From positions 1 through 64,000 of the forward strand of contig CAWGYT010000029.1 in the NCBI GenBank assembly GCA_963826795.1: a stretch of 64,000 bases of DNA. The letters are read 5' to 3'. Positions 28,606 to 37,345 of this stretch are shown one piece after another; positions within the stretch are counted from its first letter, which is position 1, and each line of letters begins with the position of its first letter. The position numbers were made by a program, and so were the translations under genes. This DNA comes from CAWGYT01 sp963826795 (GTDB lineage: Bacteria > Planctomycetota > Planctomycetia > Pirellulales > Pirellulaceae). A model generated the notes under the pieces. It was not told the DNA's origin, ran no database searches, and saw only the letters and a list, made by a program, of their open reading frames with translations.

Positions 28606-28653
28606 TGATCGAATGATTCGATCACAGGACGACGGGATCCCGGCCCGTCGTCC
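28606..28653. other. Two further hairpins in series
   Basis: TGATCGAA/TTCGATCA (28606-28624, 3-base loop) and GGACGACGGG/CCCGTCGTCC (28627-28653, 7-base loop) follow the terminator closely. The second could be a back-up terminator, although its T-tract is weak. No gene is convincing between 28654 and 28848; a short plus-strand frame at 28613-28852 has no support. Confidence 0.55.
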
Positions 28654-28848
28654 TTCCCACGCATTTCTCGCCGAATTTCTCGCCCCGAATCCTGCGTTGT
28701 CGAGCCCGCTGCAATTGCGGTTTCACCCTCAGGGCGACCGGTCGCCGGCCTGGTCCGTGCCGTTGGTTCCCCGCCTGCCCGCGGTCAGCGCAGTAAATCA
28801 GCGACCCCCTATGGTCGAGTCGGCGGTTCTTGATGCAAATTGTTGGCT

Positions 28849-29371
28849 ATGACAGATTTAAGCCACTTCGACGAGCACGGGGCCAGCCGGATGGTCGACG
28901 TGGGCGACAAAGCCGTCGACCGCACCGCATCGCCCGAGCGTCCGGCCGCGTCCTGATGCGGCCGGACAACGCTGCGCGCGCATCCAGACCGCAGGACTTG
29001 GCGAAAGGGAGATGTGTTGGAAGTGGCGCGGTTGGCTGGCATCATGGCCGCCAAGCGGACGGACCGACCTGATTCCGCTTGTGCCACTCGCTGCCCCTGA
29101 CGGCGGTCGCGGTGGAGCTTTACGTTCCCGGACGAAGCAGACGGTGCAGATCGAGGCGACGGTTCGAGACGGTGGCCCCGACGGGGGTGGAGATGGAGGC
29201 ACTGACCGCGGTCTCCGTCGCCGCGCTCACGATTTACGACATGTGCAAGGCGATCGACCGAGCGAATGGTGATCGCTACAGATTCAGCTCGAGGAAAAGT
29301 CGGGCGGGGCCAGCGGTCCACTTCCAACGCCTGGGAGACTGCGAAACGCCCGAATCGACACCGACCCCTAA
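28849..29371 (+). CDS. moaC: Cyclic pyranopterin monophosphate synthase MoaC, frameshifted
   Basis: MoaC forms cyclic pyranopterin monophosphate in molybdenum cofactor biosynthesis. The start MTDLSHFDEHGASRMVDVGD is the family N-terminus. The pieces in different frames read ASGRVLMRP, then 'LEVARLAGIMAAKRTD', 'LIPLCHSLPLTAVAVELYVP' and 'APTGVEMEALTAVSVAALTI' followed by YDMCKAIDRA, then EEKSGGASG. The total span (about 174 codons) matches the family. At least four shifts are needed; one near 29266 (GCGAATGG for GCGATGG) looks like a one-base insertion. No other moa gene is adjacent. Confidence 0.88.
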
Positions 29372-29454
29372 GTCCGTTCCAGGCCGGCAGTGGGAGGGCG
29401 GTCGAAGCTTCGATCTTCTGCGTCGAAGGATAGCCGGGAAAGGGCGCCGCACAC

Positions 29455-30473
29455 GTGAGTCAACTCGCCAACCGTCAGACACAAGTCCAATCTTGCCCAC
29501 CGCGGTCCGCGCTCTGTTCGCCCCCGATCCTGCCCGATCTGGAACGAGTCGAGGCGGTGCTGGCGCGGGAACTGCGCAGCGATTCACCCTTCGTCGACGA
29601 ACTGCTGCAGTACGGCGGAAAGCTGGGCGGCAAACGACTCCGTCCGGCCCTGCTGCTGCTTGACGGCCCAGGCAACCGGCAGCGTTCGGCCCGCCCACGA
29701 CATCCTGGCGGCCGTAATCGAGATGATTCACACCGCGACGCTCGTCCATGACGACGTGCTGGATGAAGCCGAGATGCGGCGGCATCTCGCGACAGTCAAT
29801 GCTCGCTGGAACAACGAGACCAGCGTCCTGCTGGGAGACTATCTGTTTTCCCACGCCTTCTACCTCGCCAGCACGCTGGAGACACGTACGCCTGCCAATG
29901 GATCGGCCGCAGCACGAACATGGTCTGCGAGGGCGAGTTGCGGCAGGTCGGCAATCGCGGAAATCATGCCCTGACCGAGGCGGAGTATTTCCGGATTATT
30001 AACGGCAAGACGGCGGAATTGTGTGCCTGCGCCTGCCACCTGGGAGCTCAAGTATGCCTGTGACGAGCCCGAACGGGTCACCGCGCATGGAACAGTACGG
30101 GCGATCGCTGGGCATGGCCTTCCAGATCGCCGACGACCTGCTGGACCTGCTCGGCGAAGAAGACCACGACCGGCAAATCGCTGGGAACCGACCTGGAGAA
30201 GCAGAAACCGACCCTGCCGCTCATCCACTGTTACCAACGAGCGACAGCCACCGAACGTCACGCAACTGGTGGCGTTGCTGGAATCACCCGACACCTCGAC
30301 GCGTGAGCAACTTCAGCCGTGGTTCGAACGTTTCGACGCCCTCGAGTACGCCCGTGCAGACGGCCTGTCGCTTCGCCGACGAGGCACGACGTCAGTTCGA
30401 CCTGCTTCCCTCGTCTCCCGCCAAAGACACCTCGCTGGACATCACCGACTTCGTCGTCGGTCGATCGATCTGA
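29455..30473 (+). CDS. Polyprenyl (trans-isoprenyl) diphosphate synthase, frameshifted
   Basis: This enzyme elongates isoprenyl diphosphates for quinone side chains. Recovered parts are 'LLQYGGKLGGKRLRPALLLL', the first aspartate motif in LVHDDVLDEAEMRRH, 'TEAEYFRIINGKTAELCACA', the second aspartate motif in AFQIADDLLDLLGEE, 'GTDLEKQKPTLPLIHCYQRA', and the C-terminus ending DITDFVVGRSI. At least five frame changes interrupt the 340-codon span, the first near 29662 where CTGCTTGACG probably reads CTGCTGACG. The start is GTG at 29455. Chain length cannot be told from sequence. Confidence 0.88.
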
Positions 30474-30527
30474 CCCGCTGCGGCGCGGCGAGTTGCCTTC
30501 ATTTCGGCGCAACGTCGTGGCAAAGCG

Positions 30528-30998
30528 CTAAGGATCAGCGCCGTCGCGGCCGTCGAGCATCGGCTGCAATTCGTCGACAAAGTCGCGCACGTCTTTGAAT
30601 TCGCGATAGACGCTGGCGAATCGCACAAACGCCACCTGATCGACTCGTCGCAGCTTCTTCATCAGGATCTCGCCAATCACCTGACTCTCGATTTCACTCT
30701 CATTCGATCGTAGATCTCCTGCTCCACCTCCGCCACGAGCGCCTGAATTTGGTCTTCGCTGATCGGACGTTTCCAACAGGCCTTGGCCAATCCCAGCCGT
30801 GGATCTTTTCGCGATTGAACGGCTCTCGGACCGCGTCTTTCTTGATGACCTTCAGGGCCAGCTCCTCCAAACGTTCGTAGGTCGTGTACCGTCGTTTGCA
30901 CCCCAGGCACTCTCGGCGTCGCCGAATGGCAATCCGTCCTGGTGAGATCGCGAATCGATGACTCGATCATTGTCGACATGGCAGAAGGGACATCGCAT
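30528..30998 (-). CDS. nrdR: Transcriptional repressor NrdR, frameshifted
   Basis: NrdR represses ribonucleotide reductase genes, using a zinc ribbon and an ATP-cone domain. The start MRCPFCHVDNDRVIDSRS gives the first cysteine pair. After a shift near 30930 the frame ECLGCKRRYTTYERLEELAL gives the second pair. The ATP-cone pieces read KVIKKDAVREPFNREKI, 'GLAKACWKRPISEDQIQALV' and 'EIESQVIGEILMKKLRRVDQ', ending near FASVYREFKDVRDFVDEL. The 157-codon span fits the family. No nrd gene is nearby. Confidence 0.9.
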
Positions 30999-31214
30999 GA
31001 TGAATTCGTCGCCTCGGTTCGTGCACCAACCGGGAAAGGACTGAGCGTCAACTGGGATGAACATGTATGATAGCGGGGCGGCCATCTTCGTGAAAACACT
31101 TAAATGGCGCTGTTGGCGGTAATTTACTATGATTCGTGTGAGCGTTTCGCCGGCAACGTCCGCAGCGTCACCGCCGGCGCAGGATCGTTTGCGTTTCGCT
31201 TGAGGAGCCTCGTG

Positions 31215-31964
31215 ATGTCATTTTCGCTTTCGCTCTGCATGTCCTGGCACTCGCCCAATGCCTCGCCCCAGCACGTCGCGAACGTCGGACTTCTGGAATT
31301 CACAGCCCGCTGCGTACTGCTGTCCGCCGTCGGGCCGCTGCTGGTCCTTTCGCCAGTTCGAGCGGCGCCCCCTGCCCCCGCCACGTCGCCAGCGACCAAC
31401 GAGGTTCCGATTTTCGACGGCAAGAGTCTGGACGGCTGGCGAGTGATCGAGAAGTTCGACTTCGAGGACCACGGCAAAGTGTAGGTCAGTGACGGTGTGA
31501 TTTATCTGCCGAAAGGGAAGCCCGCCACGGGAATTTCCTGGAAGTCGGATCTCCCGCGCAGCAATTATCAACTCAGCTTTCGGGGGCAACGTGTCGAGGG
31601 CAGCGATTTCTTCTGCGGATTGACGTTTCCGGTCAAGACCGAATACTGCACGTTGATTCTCGGCGGTTGGGGCGGCCAAGTCATCGGACTCTCGAACATC
31701 GACGGCTTTTCGGCCATCGAGAACGAGACGACGCAGGCGATCGACTTCGAACAAGGCAAGTGGTATGCCATCGAGCTAACGGTGCGGGACGAGCGGATCA
31801 CGGTCCGTATCGATCACAAGCAGGTGATTGACGTCGCGACCGAGGGACACAAGTTCTCGATCTGGTGGGAACAAGAACCCGTCACTCCGCTCGGCATCGT
31901 GACGTGGCATACGACCGGAGCCATCAAGCAGTTGAAGCTAAACAAACTGGATCCGCGGGAATGA
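31215..31964 (+). CDS. DUF1080 (3-keto-disaccharide hydrolase-type) secreted protein with an in-frame stop
   Basis: A signal peptide precedes the DUF1080 concanavalin-like fold: IFDGKSLDGWRVIEKF, 'SDLPRSNYQLSFRGQRVEGS', 'FFCGLTFPVKTEYCTLILGG', 'GGQVIGLSNIDGFSAIENET', 'GKWYAIELTVRDERITVRID' and a final 'WHTTGAIKQLKLNKLDPRE'. A TAG at 31482-31484 interrupts the frame after DFEDHGKV; the frame is otherwise unbroken and continues VSDGVIYLPKG. A single base change from CAG would explain it. The start at 31215 has GAGGAG about 8 bases upstream. In planctomycetes such proteins act in periplasmic glycan breakdown. Confidence 0.82.
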
Positions 31965-32014
31965 GCTTGGGGAGTCGAGAGCGAGGGTTGGCGGTTTGAT
32001 GTCGCCAGCAGGGA

Positions 32015-33388
32015 TCATTCCGCCGCGGAACGTTGCTTGCGGGCAATCCGGCGAAGGCCTTCCTGGGACGGCTGATGGCCTGGGTAGCAGGCCAGCGCCT
32101 TCTCGTACGCCGCTCCCGCCTGCCGGAATTCGTCCGCGTATTCGCTGGCCAATCCTAACGTGAACTGAGCCATGAAGCTGTTCGGAAGGACCTGCGCGAA
32201 CTGCGCGGATTCCTGCATTCTTCGCTGCAGCCGACCGGCCTCGTCCAGTTCGTTTCGGCTGATGGCATCCTGAACCTGAGCGACAGACAACCAACCATAG
32301 GGAACCAGGAACAGGCACCAGAGCAGCGCATGGCGGACGACGCGAGGAAAGGACCAGCGGCGGCGGCGAGCGGCGTTGTGGGGCAGATCCAGCGTCGCCT
32401 GCGTCTCGGAATCGCGCAGCTTCCAGATGAAGCCGTCAAAATAGTAATGCAACAGCGTCGAGGTCAAAAAGACACCGGCGAGCAATCGCTGCAAGTTGGC
32501 TTGCTCGACGCGCATGCTGCCGTACTTCAACGATCCGTAGCCGAAAATTAAGGCCAAGTAGATCAACACGAAGATGACCCTCGGCTGAAACAGCCAGGGC
32601 GTAAAACCCCGCAGCGTGGCATCCTTCGCGGCGCGACTTCGGTTGAACACCCACACAATGGTGAGATACTGAACGTCGTGGAACAGCTCAAAGAAGGCGT
32701 AGGCCACCACGAGATTGCTGACGGTCGCGGCGGAGTACCAGAAGCAGCCGAACGTCGTCAACATCGTCGCGACCTTGACCCAACTCGATCGCTCGCCCAG
32801 GCGCCAGCGCCAGGCGAGATTGACCAGGAAAAGGACGGTCACCGCCGCCGTGACCGCCCCGACCGCCGATCGCAAACCGGCCAAGAAGGACTCCGACGGA
32901 ATGGGCAGGCCGCTGTTGTGGAAATTGCTGATGAAGCCGTACAGGGTGTTGTCGTTCAGCACCACGGCCGCCCCGAACCAGGTCAGGCACATCGCTTGAT
33001 CAAGTCCTCGCGTCGAGGCCGCGAAGGCTCCCACCTTGGAGTCGTAGATGCGGCAGAATCCGTACGCCTGCATCAGATAGTGCCACCAACCCCAGACGGA
33101 GGCGATCGCCAGGACGCCGCTGTTGACCCCCGTCCAGAAGGCGAAGCCGCAGGCGGACAACAGCACCAGCGGTGCCAGAATGAAGCGGATGCGAAACCGC
33201 CGAAACAGGCCCGGGTCTCCGTAGGCCCTCATCATCCCGGGCAAATGATGGCCGATTGCCCAGATCATCACGAACGAGGAAATCACGGCCCCGGACCAGA
33301 CGCCGCGTGCGATCGTCAACGCCGCGATCACCAGCAGGGGCGACCCCACGATTAAGACCGTATCGGCCCAGGGACCGAGGATCCACAC
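32015..33388 (-). CDS. Polytopic membrane protein, Brp/Blh-like, with a TPR-like tail
   Basis: This 457-residue protein has about ten hydrophobic helices and conserved histidines inside them: IGHHLPGMMRAYGDP, WWHYLMQAYGFCRIYDS, FELFHDVQYLTIVW and LLHYYFDGFIWKLRD. This spacing recalls Brp/Blh-type beta-carotene cleavage enzymes, whose histidines bind iron. The C-terminal ~80 residues (NELDEAGRLQRRMQE, EFRQAGAAYEKALACYPGHQ) form one or two TPR-like helical hairpins outside the membrane. The start is GTG and the true N-terminus may be upstream. The family link is by pattern only. Confidence 0.65.
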   Translation of the reverse strand: MWILGPWADTVLIVGSPLLVIAALTIARGVWSGAVISSFVMIWAIGHHLPGMMRAYGDPGLFRRFRIRFILAPLVLLSACGFAFWTGVNSGVLAIASVWGWWHYLMQAYGFCRIYDSKVGAFAASTRGLDQAMCLTWFGAAVVLNDNTLYGFISNFHNSGLPIPSESFLAGLRSAVGAVTAAVTVLFLVNLAWRWRLGERSSWVKVATMLTTFGCFWYSAATVSNLVVAYAFFELFHDVQYLTIVWVFNRSRAAKDATLRGFTPWLFQPRVIFVLIYLALIFGYGSLKYGSMRVEQANLQRLLAGVFLTSTLLHYYFDGFIWKLRDSETQATLDLPHNAARRRRWSFPRVVRHALLWCLFLVPYGWLSVAQVQDAISRNELDEAGRLQRRMQESAQFAQVLPNSFMAQFTLGLASEYADEFRQAGAAYEKALACYPGHQPSQEGLRRIARKQRSAAE

Positions 33389-33557
33389 GCGTCCCTCGGC
33401 GGGCTTGTCGCGCCCGCGGGCGACGAACTTCCCGCCGAAGAAGATCCTCGAATGACTGCACCCTGCACCAACGGTTGGCTCCTGCGCTGAAGCTCTCCAA
33501 ACGGATCCAAGCCCGATGCCTGGATAGTTCCATTGTTACTCGCCTGCGAAACCAAGG

Positions 33558-34862
33558 TCAATGTGCACTCGGGCCGGCTTCATCGCGCGGCGTCTCGCGG
33601 CCGGCCCCCTGGTTCCAGTAAACGATCAAATTGTTCGTCGCTCGGCCTGCGGCGACGACGTCAAGCCGGCCGTCTCCATTCAGATCCGCGACGCGAAGAT
33701 CTTCGCAGGCCATGTGATTGTCGTCCACCACGTGAGTCGTCCAATCGCTTCGGTCAGGATTGGGCACATACAGCCGAATGCCGACGCGACCGTCGGCATT
33801 GGGATTTCGCCAACCGGCCACCACCTGGTCTCGTCCCAGACCGAGGAAGTCCGCGGCCGCCAAGGCGTGGCCCTGATTCAAACTCGCGTCCAGAACCTCG
33901 CGCTGCCACAAGCCATCTTCGGCCTGCTGGTAATACACGACCTCGAACCCATGCATCGGTTCGATGGTAACCAGCTCGGTCCCGGTGCCTCGGATCCGGG
34001 CGTGCCGGACTTCTCCAGCTCCGCGGCCCGGGGCGGCTGCGACAACCGTGTCAGTCACGGCCTGAGTGACTCGAGCCAGCCCCTCGCGTCCCGCGATCCA
34101 GATCGATTCAGCGGTACGGTCATCGGGCGAGACGACATCCAAATTGTGCGTCAGGTGAAATTCTTCGTGAATCGTCTGGGCTCCCACCAGCGTCCCGTCA
34201 CTCGGCAGGATCTCGTAAGCCATTGCACGCACCGGTCGGCCCTCGCCATTGCGATTCCCCCGCCCGTGCAGCGGCAACACGACCAGACGATACGTCCCGT
34301 CTCCCCAGCGGACCCAGTGCATGCGATGCACGGTCGGATCGTGCGGCGTGATCGGCACCGCCTCCCACGGCTGGGTCGGGTCGTCCGGTCGTCGGAGGTA
34401 GAACACCGCGCCACTGCGGGCGACGTCGTCGGTTTCGCCCGGGTTCCAATTCGCGCCGACCGCCAGTTCGACCCGTCCATCGTGGTCCAAATCGCGGGCA
34501 GCCAGACAGACATTATCCGAAGGCGTCAATTGACGAGCCAGCACGTGACGCGTCCAGGGTTCTCCGGTGGCACCGGGATTCCGGTACCAGACAAACTCGG
34601 ACTTATCCGCGAGCAGGAGGTCAGGCCGCCCGTCGCCATCGACTTCACCGACCGCCACGCCGTATCCGATCTTCACGTCCCCGTCGATCGTTTCGGCTTG
34701 AAACCACTCGTCCGCGACCGCGGAACCCAGCGTGGCAATCCACCCGCTCAGGCACACGCTCAACGCGACCTTCGGCAGACGCGACGCCACGACGCCCCAA
34801 CAATTCGCGACGAACACGCGCGACCGCCGCTCAACCACAAGTCCGAACAAGTGCCCCGACAT
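33558..34862 (-). CDS. Secreted FG-GAP/VCBS repeat beta-propeller protein
   Basis: The protein is about 434 residues from the ATG at 34862, with a signal-like segment (VALSVCLSGWIATLGSAVA). It then carries integrin-like FG-GAP repeats with Ca-binding DxDxDG loops: GVAVGEVDGDGRPDLLLAD, AARDLDHDGRVELAVGANW and VADLNGDGRLDVVAAGR. Such propellers bind ligands or surfaces; no catalytic motif is present. The frame is open to 34994, but the upstream residues are Arg-rich and unlike a protein start. It is transcribed divergently from the CYTH gene. Confidence 0.82.
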   Translation of the reverse strand: MSGHLFGLVVERRSRVFVANCWGVVASRLPKVALSVCLSGWIATLGSAVADEWFQAETIDGDVKIGYGVAVGEVDGDGRPDLLLADKSEFVWYRNPGATGEPWTRHVLARQLTPSDNVCLAARDLDHDGRVELAVGANWNPGETDDVARSGAVFYLRRPDDPTQPWEAVPITPHDPTVHRMHWVRWGDGTYRLVVLPLHGRGNRNGEGRPVRAMAYEILPSDGTLVGAQTIHEEFHLTHNLDVVSPDDRTAESIWIAGREGLARVTQAVTDTVVAAAPGRGAGEVRHARIRGTGTELVTIEPMHGFEVVYYQQAEDGLWQREVLDASLNQGHALAAADFLGLGRDQVVAGWRNPNADGRVGIRLYVPNPDRSDWTTHVVDDNHMACEDLRVADLNGDGRLDVVAAGRATNNLIVYWNQGAGRETPRDEAGPSAH

Positions 34863-35035
34863 CGCCCAACCTCCTCGAGAAAAACGGCCCGCTCGGCCCC
34901 GCTCCCACCGCGCGACGCCAGGACTGAGTATAATGCGCCCCACACCGTTCGGCACGCGGTCGCTGGTGAGGTTGTTCGACGGGTCGGGACGCATGCCGAG
35001 TGGATTCGATTCGATTTGCTCGGGGGGATCTGCGC

Positions 35036-35497
35036 ATGGGACTGGAGATTGAACGCAAATTCCTCGTCCGCGGCGAGGGTTGGCGGTCGGACGAGTTCAG
35101 TAACCTGAGGCAGGGATATCTCAATCGATCGAAAGAGCGAAACGTCCGGGTACGCGTCGACGGCGAGAGTGCCTATCTGACAATCAAAGGGGTCACGCGG
35201 GGGGCAGCTCGCTTGGAATTCGAGTACCCGATCCCGGTGGCCGACGCCCTCCACATGCTGGATTCGATCTGCGAATTGCCCTTGATCGAGAAACGCCGAT
35301 ATATCGTGCACTTCGCCGACAAGCGGTGGGAGGTTGACGAGTTCCGCGGCGCGAATCACGGCCTGGTCCTGGCCGAAATCGAGCTGACGCGCGAGGATGA
35401 GCCGTTTGAATTGCCACCTTGGGTCGCGGTCGAGGTATCGCACGATCCGAGATATTTCAATTCGAATCTCTGTCAATCGCCGTATACCACCTGGTAG
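35036..35497 (+). CDS. CYTH domain protein (triphosphate tunnel metalloenzyme)
   Basis: This 153-residue protein starts with the hallmark EIERKFLV (residues 4-11), followed by alternating charged strands typical of the tunnel fold: GYLNRSKERNVRVRVDG, SAYLTIKG, 'RLEFEYPIPVADALHML', KRRYIVHFADKRWEVDEF and LVLAEIEL. Bacterial CYTH proteins hydrolyse inorganic tripolyphosphate or related triphosphates using Mg2+ or Mn2+. The ATG at 35036 is chosen because EIERKF must be near the N-terminus. Confidence 0.92.
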   Translation: MGLEIERKFLVRGEGWRSDEFSNLRQGYLNRSKERNVRVRVDGESAYLTIKGVTRGAARLEFEYPIPVADALHMLDSICELPLIEKRRYIVHFADKRWEVDEFRGANHGLVLAEIELTREDEPFELPPWVAVEVSHDPRYFNSNLCQSPYTTW

Positions 35498-35522
35498 CCC
35501 GCCCGACGCCCACTGTCCGCGT

Positions 35523-35549
35523 CCGAATTCCGAATTCCGAATTCCGAAT
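35523..35549. repeat. CCGAATT heptamer, four tandem copies
   Basis: Three full and one nearly full copies of CCGAATT lie between the CYTH and GNAT genes. A related GCCGAATTCCGAATAG occurs at about 59757, beside the large repeat array. Confidence 0.8.
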
Positions 35550-35620
35550 AGGAAATCCCGGCGTTGAATGTCCGCGGCAAGCGCCGCGGAACGGGTTCCC
35601 GTGCATCAGGGGTTATTGCA

Positions 35621-36124
35621 TTGACTCGCCTTCGCACCACGGTGACCTATTTGCAGATGTTGGGTGGCCAACCTTGCTCTCTCGCGTTACCGGCGAGCGT
35701 CCGCGTGGAGATCCTCCGTCAACCCAGCGTGCAGGCTTATCGGAGCCTGTACAACGGCGTTGGCAGTGACTACTACTGGACGGACCGAAATCGACTGCCG
35801 GACGACGAATTGCGGCAAGTGATTCAACAGCCCACGGTGCAGATCTCGCGCTTGCTGGTCGACGGCGAGCCGGCGGGATTCTCCGAGCTGGATTGGACGG
35901 ACGCGAAAAACATCGAGCTCGTCTATTTTGGCCTCTTCCCGAAGTTCATCGGCCAAGGGCTCGGCAAATGCTTCTTGCAATGGACCCTCAATGAGGCCTG
36001 GGCCCGCTCGCCCGATCGCGTCTGGGTTCACACCTGCGACCTCGATCATCCTGCCGCCCTGCCCAACTATCTGAAGGCGGGATTCCAGATCTACGACCAG
36101 CAAACGCACGAGCAAAAAGTCTGA
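35621..36124 (+). CDS. GNAT family N-acetyltransferase
   Basis: The protein is about 167 residues and starts around LTRLRTTVTYLQML. The GNAT core is visible: 'VQISRLLVDGEPAGFSELDW' (beta strands), IELVYFGLFPKFIGQGLGKCF with the acetyl-CoA pyrophosphate loop FIGQGLGK, and 'VHTCDLDHPAALPNYLKAGF', the motif B helix and strand. The TTG start at 35621 is a choice by family likeness; a GTG at 35642 is possible. The acceptor is unknown. The hairpin repeat follows the stop within 10 bp. Confidence 0.82.
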   Translation: MTRLRTTVTYLQMLGGQPCSLALPASVRVEILRQPSVQAYRSLYNGVGSDYYWTDRNRLPDDELRQVIQQPTVQISRLLVDGEPAGFSELDWTDAKNIELVYFGLFPKFIGQGLGKCFLQWTLNEAWARSPDRVWVHTCDLDHPAALPNYLKAGFQIYDQQTHEQKV

Positions 36125-36130
36125 GCGCGG

Positions 36131-36262
36131 CCCCCTCATCCGGCCTGCGGCCACCTTCTCCCGCGCTGGGGAGAAGGGACAGGATCGTGTCACCTCTCCC
36201 GAGGCCGGGAGAGGTCGCTCGGGGCCCGCTCGCGGGACCCGGGCGGGTGAGGGTCGAGCGCC
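36131..36262. repeat. Single unit of the multi-hairpin repeat
   Basis: This is the cleanest single copy in the window. Stems: CCTTCTCCC (36154-36162) with GGGAGAAGG (36169-36177), and CCTCTCCCG (36193-36201) with CGGGAGAGG (36206-36214), then a CCCG/CGGG-rich third segment. It lies exactly between the stops of convergent GNAT and SMP-30 genes. Confidence 0.9.
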
Positions 36263-36277
36263 GTCACTCCACCTTCC

Positions 36278-37279
36278 TCATCGGCGAGAACTCGCGAGCG
36301 GTTGGACCACCGTCGCCGCCCCGGCGACTTGCATTTGGATCGCGTAGAGGCCCTGGCTGGCCGTGATGAACAGCGTCCGTCGTTCGGCTCCGCCAAAACA
36401 CACGTTCGCCGTCCATTGCTCGGGAACCTCAATCGTCTGACGGAGAACGCCCTGGTCGGAATAGATACTGACGCTGGGCCGGCCCGTCAGATAAACATTG
36501 CCCTCCGCGTCGAGTGTCATCCCATCCGAGCCCGCCTCGCAAAACAATCGTCGCTCGCCAAGCAATCCGTTGGCTTGGATCGAGTAGGCATACGTCTTCC
36601 CCGCCCGGATGTCGGCGACATACAGCGTCTTTCCATCGGGCGTTCCCACGATTCCATTGGGCTGCTGGAGTCCATCGGCCACGCGAATCACCTGTTTGCG
36701 ATCGGCGGTCAAGGCATAGACGCACTGGCCATCTTGCTCGCTGGCGGTGTGGTCCCAGTAGGGCCGTTGGTAGTAGGGATCGGTGAAAAAAATCTGCCCC
36801 GACGGATGCACCCAGAGGTCGTTGGGACCGTTCAGTCGTTTGCCCTGATATCGCTCGACCAAGATCTGATGCGTCCCGTCCGGGGCGATGGACCAGAGCT
36901 GATTCTGCTCATCGGCACAAGCCAACAGTGAACCGTCCCGATCGAAATACAGGCCGTTCGATCGGCCCGAAGGATGGAGAAACGTCGACAACTGACCTTC
37001 GACCGACCATTTGAGGATTCGATCGTTGGGCTGGTCGGTGAAGTAGACGTTGCCGACAGCGTCGGCGGCCGGCCCTTCGGTGAACCGAAAGTCGCCCGCC
37101 AGTTTCTGCAGCGAAGCTCCGTCGGCCACCAGTCCCTCGGCTCGCCCAGGACCACTCGGAAGCACAGCCATCAGTAGCCCAATCAACACTCCGCGGCAAA
37201 CGACGGGAAGTCGTCGTGGAGATCCAAGGCGGCGGCACCTTAGGCCGCTTGCTGAACGCCCCCAGCTTTGGATTGCCAT
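36278..37279 (-). CDS. Secreted SMP-30/gluconolactonase/LRE-like protein
   Basis: This 333-residue protein has a leader with a hydrophobic core (GVLIGLLMAVLPSG), then a six-bladed propeller of the SMP-30 family: FRFTEGPAADAVGNVYFTDQ, 'LNGPNDLWVHPSGQIFFTDP', 'GLQQPNGIVGTPDGKTLYVA' and 'GSDGMTLDAEGNVYLTG'. The metal-site residues E in TEGP, N in GPND, N in QPNG and D in GSDG are all present, so lactonase activity on a sugar lactone is plausible. It is transcribed toward the hairpin repeat and lies just downstream of the DUF1501 gene. Confidence 0.92.
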   Translation of the reverse strand: MAIQSWGRSASGLRCRRLGSPRRLPVVCRGVLIGLLMAVLPSGPGRAEGLVADGASLQKLAGDFRFTEGPAADAVGNVYFTDQPNDRILKWSVEGQLSTFLHPSGRSNGLYFDRDGSLLACADEQNQLWSIAPDGTHQILVERYQGKRLNGPNDLWVHPSGQIFFTDPYYQRPYWDHTASEQDGQCVYALTADRKQVIRVADGLQQPNGIVGTPDGKTLYVADIRAGKTYAYSIQANGLLGERRLFCEAGSDGMTLDAEGNVYLTGRPSVSIYSDQGVLRQTIEVPEQWTANVCFGGAERRTLFITASQGLYAIQMQVAGAATVVQPLASSRR

Positions 37280-37345
37280 TCGGTCACCTGTCCCTTCTGG
37301 AGTTGGCCCGTCACATGACTCACAGGTCCCAGCGCTCGCCCTCGC

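Noticed and set aside
28613..28852. Plus-strand 79-codon frame after the HTH-receiver gene
   Set aside because: It begins within the hairpins, lacks a ribosome-binding site and has no recognisable features.
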